Part shown: positions 59,565 through 64,000 of the stretch, piece by piece
Layout of the letters: each line of letters starts with the position of its first letter
How positions within the stretch are numbered: position 1 is the first letter of the stretch
Origin: HXMU1420-2 sp040830545
GTDB taxonomy: Bacteria; Pseudomonadota; Alphaproteobacteria; Rhodobacterales; Rhodobacteraceae
Direction of reading: 5' to 3'
Assembly (NCBI GenBank): GCA_040830545.1
Contig: JBFOMB010000047.1
Coordinates: 28,088 to 92,087 of the forward strand
Length of the DNA: 64,000 nucleotides
Notes under the pieces: generated by a model
Seen by the model: only the letters and a program-made list of their open reading frames with translations
The model's database searches: none
Told to the model about the DNA's origin: nothing
Program-made: the position numbers and the translations under genes

Positions 59565-59613
59565 ATTTTGTGAAAATCAGTCCATCCGCCTGCCGGTTTT
59601 GCGATATACCGGC
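59565..59613. promoter_or_regulatory. putR-putA control region
   Basis: The 105-base divergent spacer holds two inverted repeats: ATTTT-GTG-AAAAT at 59565-59577 and GCCGGT-N10-ACCGGC at 59592-59613. The AT-rich one is of the kind Lrp/AsnC proteins bind. Either could be the PutR operator. Confidence 0.5.
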
Positions 59614-59634
59614 CAAAACATCCGGAGGCCAGAC

Positions 59635-62600
59635 ATGACCGCTGCATTCGATCCCCTCACGCTGTCCATCGACGCAGGCACCTATGCCGACCAAAGCGAG
59701 ATCGTCCGCGATCTTGTCACCCGCGCGAACTTGTCAGCGCAGGACCGGGCAGCCATCTGCGCCAGCGCCGCAACATTGGTCGAACAGGTGCGGGGCCATG
59801 CCTCTCCTGGCTTGATGGAGGTGTTCTTGTCTGAATACGGCCTCTCCACCGACGAAGGTGTCGCGCTGATGTGTTTGGCAGAGGCGCTGTTGCGTGTGCC
59901 TGATGCCGACACGATTGATGCCCTGATCGAGGACAAGATCGCACCAAGCAACTGGAGCCGCCACCTGGGCCACTCCACCTCGCCTCTTGTGAATGCCTCC
60001 ACCTGGGCGCTGATGTTGACGGGTAAAGTGCTGGACGACGATGCACCGGGCCCCGCCAGTGCCATCCGCAGCGCGATCAAGCGGCTGGGCGAACCGGTCA
60101 TCCGCACCGCCGTGGGCCGCGCCATGCGTGAAATGGGTCGCCAGTTCGTGCTGGGTGAAACCATTGCAAAGGCGATGGACCGAGCCGCAGGGATGGAGGC
60201 CAAGGGTTATACCTACAGCTATGACATGTTGGGCGAAGCCGCCCGGACCGAGGCTGACGCCGCCCGCTATCACCTGTCCTATTCCCGCGCGATTTCCGCG
60301 ATTGCCGAGGCCTGTTCGTCCGCAGACATCCGCCAGAATCCCGGCATCTCGGTCAAACTCTCCGCCCTGTTCCCGCGTTACGAGGTCGCCCAACGCGACC
60401 GCACGCTGACCGAACTGGTCCCACGCCTGCGCTCGCTGGCGCTGCTGGCGAAATCGGCCAACATGGGCCTGAACGTGGATGCGGAAGAGGCCGACCGCCT
60501 GTCCCTGTCGCTGGAGGTCATCGACCGCGTGTTGGCGGAACCCGCGCTGGCGGGCTGGGACGGGTTCGGCGTCGTGGTGCAGGCCTATGGTCCGCGCGCA
60601 GGATCCGTGATCGACGCGCTGTGCGATATGGCGGACCGGCACGACCGGCGGCTCATGGTGCGGCTGGTCAAAGGCGCCTATTGGGATACCGAGATCAAGC
60701 GCGCGCAGGTCGCAGGCGTGCCGGGCTTCCCCGTCTTCACCAACAAGGCCGCGACCGATGTGTCCTATATTGCAAACGCGCGCAAACTGCTGGACCGGAC
60801 GGACCGGATCTATCCGCAATTCGCCACGCATAACGCCCACACTGTGGCCGCCATCCTGCACATGGCCGGGGACCGCCCGTTCGAGTTCCAGCGCTTGCAT
60901 GGCATGGGGGAAAGCCTGCATGACATCGTGAAGGAACTGAACAACAACCGCTGCCGCATCTATGCCCCGGTTGGCGCGCATCGCGATCTGCTGGCGTATC
61001 TCGTGCGGCGCTTGCTGGAAAACGGCGCGAACAGTTCCTTCGTCAACCAGATCGTTGATCATTCCATCCCCGCAGCACAGGTCGTGACCGACCCGTTTGA
61101 TGCGGTGGATACGCCGTCCTTTATCGCGCAGGGGCCGGAACTGTTCGCGCCGGAACGTCGGAACTCCAAAGGGTTCGACCTGACCCACACCCCGACGCTG
61201 GCCGAAATCGAAGAGGCTCGTGCGCCATGGACCATCCATGTCTGGGACGCCGGACCACTGCTGGCAGGCGAACCCAGCGGCGGCGCGTTGAAGGAGGTCC
61301 GCAACCCGGCCCGTTCGTCGGACCATGTGGGGAACGTGCATTGGTCCTCTGCTGCAGACGTGGAAACCGCATTGGCCGAGGCACAGCCGTGGGACGCTTA
61401 TCCCGACATCCGCCGGGCTGTCTTGAACCGTGCCGCTGACCTTTATGAACAGAATTTCGGTCAGATCTTTGCCCTGCTCGCCCGCGAGGCCGGCAAAAGC
61501 TGGATGGATGCCGTGGCCGAATTGCGCGAGGCGGTGGATTTCCTGCGCTACTACGCAGCGCACAGCCCGGATCAACCGGCCTTGGGCATGTTCACCTGCA
61601 TCTCGCCCTGGAACTTCCCACTGGCCATCTTCTCCGGCCAGATCGCGGCGGCCCTGTCTGCGGGCAATGCCGTGCTGGCCAAACCCGCGGAACAAACCCC
61701 GTTGATCGCACATCTGGCCGTTTCGCTTCTGCAGCAGGCGGGTGTACCGAAACGGGCGCTGCAACTGCTGCCGGGGGACGGGGCCACCGGTGCTGCGCTC
61801 ACCTCGGACCCGCGCGTAACCGGCGTGGCTTTCACAGGCTCCACCGAAACCGCGCTGCTGATCCGCAAATCCATGGCCGCACACCTCGCCCCCGGTGCGC
61901 CGCTGATCGCAGAAACCGGCGGGTTGAACGCCATGCTGGTCGACAGCACCGCGCTGCCCGAACAGGCGGTGCAGGCGATCATGGAAAGCGCATTCCAATC
62001 CGCTGGCCAGCGATGCTCTGCCCTGCGGTGCCTTTACGTGCAGGAAGACATTGCCGACGACTTGCTGACCATGCTGACCGGTGCCATGGACATGCTGACC
62101 CTCGGCGATCCCTGGGCGTTGGCCACGGATTCCGGCCCTGTCATTGATGCCGAGGCTCAGCAGGGCATCCGCGATTACATCAACACCGCCCGCGCCGAAG
62201 GCCGCGTTCTGCATGAACTGCGTCGCCCCGATGGCGGCACCTTCGTTGCCCCCGCCTTGATCGAAGTGTCCGGCATCGTCCAGTTGGACCGCGAGATTTT
62301 CGGCCCCGTCCTGCATGTCGCCCGCTTCCGGTCCGAGGATCTGGACCGCGTGATCGACGAGATCAATGCGACCGGTTACGGCCTGACCTTCGGTCTGCAA
62401 ACCCGCATCGACGACCGGGTGCAAAACGTGGCCGAACGCGTGCATGCCGGGAACATGTATGTAAACCGCAACCAGATCGGCGCCATCGTCGGCAGCCAGC
62501 CCTTTGGCGGCGAGGGGCTGTCGGGCACCGGTCCCAAGGCGGGCGGGCCGCACTATCTGCCCCGATTTGGCGCAAACCCGGCGCGGCAGGATGCTGCTTC

Positions 62601-63042
62601 ATGGGCGCAGGACATGACAACCTTGCCCGCATCGGTGCAGGGTCGGGACCCAGCTGATCCCATCCCGCTCCCCGGACCCACGGGTGAATCGAACCTCTTG
62701 ACGCTCGACCTGCGCGCGCCGCTCCTCTGCCTCGGCCCCGGCGCGCAGGCCGCAAGGGAACAGGCGCAGTTGGTGCAGGATAAGGGCGGCACGGCCATCG
62801 TCGCGAATGGCATGGCGGACGCAAAGATGCTGCGCTCGATGACAAGTGTGTCTGGCGTGATCTGGTGGGGCGACGAGGGCAGCGCGCGCGGCATCGCCAC
62901 CGCGCTGGCAGACCGCGATGGTCCCATCCTGCCGCTGATCACCGGCGTGCCGGATGTTGGGCACGTCTTCTCCGAACGGCATCTGTGTGTGGACACAACC
63001 GCGTCGGGCGGCAATACCTCCCTGCTTAGCGGAGGGGCTTGA
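59635..63042 (+). CDS. putA: Bifunctional proline dehydrogenase/P5C dehydrogenase
   Basis: Oxidises proline to glutamate in two steps, using FAD then NAD; 1135 residues. The PRODH barrel (about 170-470) shows QAYGPRAGSVIDAL and RLVKGAYWDTEIKRAQ. The aldehyde dehydrogenase half (about 560-980) shows ISPWNFPLAIFSG, AFTGSTETA, AETGGLNAM and the catalytic Cys794 in GQRCSALR. The N-terminal ribbon-helix-helix domain of E. coli PutA is missing, and a C-terminal tail of about 150 residues follows. GGAGG precedes ATG 59635. Regulated most likely by the divergent putR. Confidence 0.97.
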   Translation: MTAAFDPLTLSIDAGTYADQSEIVRDLVTRANLSAQDRAAICASAATLVEQVRGHASPGLMEVFLSEYGLSTDEGVALMCLAEALLRVPDADTIDALIEDKIAPSNWSRHLGHSTSPLVNASTWALMLTGKVLDDDAPGPASAIRSAIKRLGEPVIRTAVGRAMREMGRQFVLGETIAKAMDRAAGMEAKGYTYSYDMLGEAARTEADAARYHLSYSRAISAIAEACSSADIRQNPGISVKLSALFPRYEVAQRDRTLTELVPRLRSLALLAKSANMGLNVDAEEADRLSLSLEVIDRVLAEPALAGWDGFGVVVQAYGPRAGSVIDALCDMADRHDRRLMVRLVKGAYWDTEIKRAQVAGVPGFPVFTNKAATDVSYIANARKLLDRTDRIYPQFATHNAHTVAAILHMAGDRPFEFQRLHGMGESLHDIVKELNNNRCRIYAPVGAHRDLLAYLVRRLLENGANSSFVNQIVDHSIPAAQVVTDPFDAVDTPSFIAQGPELFAPERRNSKGFDLTHTPTLAEIEEARAPWTIHVWDAGPLLAGEPSGGALKEVRNPARSSDHVGNVHWSSAADVETALAEAQPWDAYPDIRRAVLNRAADLYEQNFGQIFALLAREAGKSWMDAVAELREAVDFLRYYAAHSPDQPALGMFTCISPWNFPLAIFSGQIAAALSAGNAVLAKPAEQTPLIAHLAVSLLQQAGVPKRALQLLPGDGATGAALTSDPRVTGVAFTGSTETALLIRKSMAAHLAPGAPLIAETGGLNAMLVDSTALPEQAVQAIMESAFQSAGQRCSALRCLYVQEDIADDLLTMLTGAMDMLTLGDPWALATDSGPVIDAEAQQGIRDYINTARAEGRVLHELRRPDGGTFVAPALIEVSGIVQLDREIFGPVLHVARFRSEDLDRVIDEINATGYGLTFGLQTRIDDRVQNVAERVHAGNMYVNRNQIGAIVGSQPFGGEGLSGTGPKAGGPHYLPRFGANPARQDAASWAQDMTTLPASVQGRDPADPIPLPGPTGESNLLTLDLRAPLLCLGPGAQAAREQAQLVQDKGGTAIVANGMADAKMLRSMTSVSGVIWWGDEGSARGIATALADRDGPILPLITGVPDVGHVFSERHLCVDTTASGGNTSLLSGGA

Positions 63043-63073
63043 CCCCGGCCTGATGATGTAGTGAGCGTGGGAC

Positions 63074-63817
63074 ATGTTTCCGATCCGCGATCACAACCCG
63101 TCGGGGCGCACGCCCTATGTCGTCTACACGCTGATGGCGGCCAATATCCTCGTGTTCCTGCTGGGCCTCCCCAGCATGAACGACGACCGCGCGCTCTGGG
63201 CGCTCTATGACGCCTATGCGATTGTCCCGGCCGAGATCAATCAGGGCATCGATCTGCACACGATCATCACCTCCATGTTCCTGCATGGCGGGTTCATGCA
63301 TCTGGCGGGCAACATGCTGTTCCTGTGGATTTTCGGCGACAATCTGGAGGACGAGATGGGCCATGTCTGGTTCCTTCTGTTCTACCTCGCCAGCGGGATC
63401 GGCGCGGGCCTGATCCACGTGTTTGCCGCGCCGTGGTCCAATGTGCCCACCATCGGCGCGTCCGGCGCAATTGCCGGGGTGATGGGCGGCTACCTGCTGC
63501 TGTTCCCCAAGGCCAAGGTCGACATCCTGCTGATCCTGATCGTGTTCTTCAAAATCTTCCCGATCCCGGCCTGGGTCATGCTGGGGTTGTGGCTGGGCAT
63601 GCAGTTCATTGGCGGTGTTGGCTCCAACCCGGACGAAGGCGGTGTCGCCTATTGGGCCCACGCAGGCGGGTTCATCGTCGGGCTGGTGCTGACCATTCCG
63701 CTGTGGTTGCGGTTGGGGGGCACGGGGTTCTGGTCACAGACACTGGGGCACCCGCCACACCCGGATGCGCAATACAAATTTGCCCGGTCCAGCGTGCCAC
63801 GGGTGCCGAGAAGGTAG
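63074..63817 (+). CDS. Rhomboid-family intramembrane serine protease
   Basis: A 247-residue six-span protease. The catalytic serine is in GASGAIAGVMG (GxSG motif) at about 136 and the histidine in WAHAGGFIVG at about 197, forming the Ser-His dyad. HLAGNMLFLWIFGDN carries the conserved loop Asn residues. It cleaves transmembrane substrates that are not known here. It begins 31 bases after putA on the same strand. Confidence 0.93.
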   Translation: MFPIRDHNPSGRTPYVVYTLMAANILVFLLGLPSMNDDRALWALYDAYAIVPAEINQGIDLHTIITSMFLHGGFMHLAGNMLFLWIFGDNLEDEMGHVWFLLFYLASGIGAGLIHVFAAPWSNVPTIGASGAIAGVMGGYLLLFPKAKVDILLILIVFFKIFPIPAWVMLGLWLGMQFIGGVGSNPDEGGVAYWAHAGGFIVGLVLTIPLWLRLGGTGFWSQTLGHPPHPDAQYKFARSSVPRVPRR

Positions 63818-63872
63818 GCTGAACTATTGTTTGTCTTGGCGCGGAATCAAGGGCTGCAAGCCCGCCGCGCCA

Positions 63873-63993
63873 GCGCCCGACCTACCCACGGGGAGGGCGC
63901 TCTGGCGAGGTCGCACACTCCACTATAGTTGCAGAACTCGGCACCTTAAAGTGTTCAGCTGAAGCGGAAATTCGCCCACCCGAGGTCGGGCGC
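63873..63993. repeat. 11-bp inverted repeat at the window's right end
   Basis: GCGCCCGACCT at 63873-63883 is repeated exactly in reverse complement at 63983-63993, about 100 bases apart. The 183 bases after the rhomboid gene contain no gene that can be supported. The left arm is followed by CCCACGGGGAGGGCGCT, which makes a small secondary hairpin of its own, so this may be a palindromic intergenic repeat unit. Confidence 0.5.
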
Positions 63994-64000
63994 CGTTGCG

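Noticed and set aside
59221..59634. Longer putA start that would include extra N-terminal sequence
   Set aside because: That stretch lies opposite the putR gene, has no ribosome site, and does not encode a ribbon-helix-helix domain.
59734..62553. A 939-codon open frame on the minus strand inside putA
   Set aside because: It is a shadow of strong G/C third-position bias in putA. The translated sequence is His/Arg/Gln-rich without any family motif, and putA itself is unmistakable.

Overview
The window looks like a chromosomal segment of a marine-type alphaproteobacterium of the order Rhodobacterales (Roseobacter group). The grounds are high-GC coding with strong G/C third positions, an alphaproteobacterial-type LexA box (GAAC-N7-GAAC) before an imuA-like gene, a PutA without its own DNA-binding domain next to a divergent Lrp/AsnC regulator, the uvrC/pgsA/moaD/moaE neighbourhood, and family-level resemblance of most proteins. 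No rRNA, tRNA, CRISPR array, insertion sequence or prophage gene was seen. About 67 protein genes and one broken gene fill the window; no gene-free stretch exceeds 300 bases.

Layout. 1-3.5 kb: end of an SDR gene, a secreted protein, aspartate kinase, a HlyD-type membrane fusion protein. 3.6-19.8 kb: a large carbohydrate or polyol uptake and catabolism locus built as two divergent operons around a LacI-type regulator gene that carries an in-frame amber stop. The leftward operon has a TIM-barrel isomerase, a Gfo/Idh/MocA dehydrogenase, an ABC importer with two different ATPases, a small membrane protein, a PfkB kinase and a cupin. The rightward operon has a RbsD/FucU mutarotase, separate DhaK and DhaL proteins, a complete DhaK-DhaL fusion and a flavin monooxygenase with an NTF2-like N-terminus. 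19.9-23.3 kb: porin, PP2C-like phosphatase, small secreted protein, DMT exporter. 23.4-28.5 kb: CoxG-like protein, ABC-2 exporter pair, S49 peptidase, zinc-ribbon miniprotein, Na+/Ca2+ exchanger, pteridine-reductase-like SDR. 28.8-34 kb: uvrC, ada, a PEP-mutase-like enzyme, pgsA, moaD, moaE. 34-46 kb: a 2H phosphoesterase, amidase plus acyl-CoA ligase, rimO, a double-CDGSH protein, an M48 lipoprotein, a class II deacetylase, a nitroreductase, an EI24 protein, an aldo/keto reductase and a GNAT. 46-64 kb: imuA-like gene, MFS transporter, metG, phosphomannomutase, kdsA and capsule-export genes, a UDG-family protein, SseB, a SCO trio, a TPR protein, putR/putA and a rhomboid protease.

The most distinctive part is the 3.6-19.8 kb locus. 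Its two ABC ATPases have complementary defects: one lacks the switch histidine and the other has a degenerate signature motif. Together they would form one canonical and one degenerate ATP site. With the sugar dehydrogenase, isomerase, mutarotase and Dak-family ketose kinases this implies a dedicated route that imports a saccharide or polyol and ends in phosphorylated short ketoses; the substrate cannot be read from the sequence. A second distinctive feature is a dispersed intergenic repeat (four copies, each a G/C hairpin followed by a CCCCC-x-GAGTAyTT tail) that always sits 3' of a gene in the same orientation. A third is a periplasmic trio of SCO and two Cys-rich secreted proteins. Function assignments rest on motif and family recognition by eye, without database searches.
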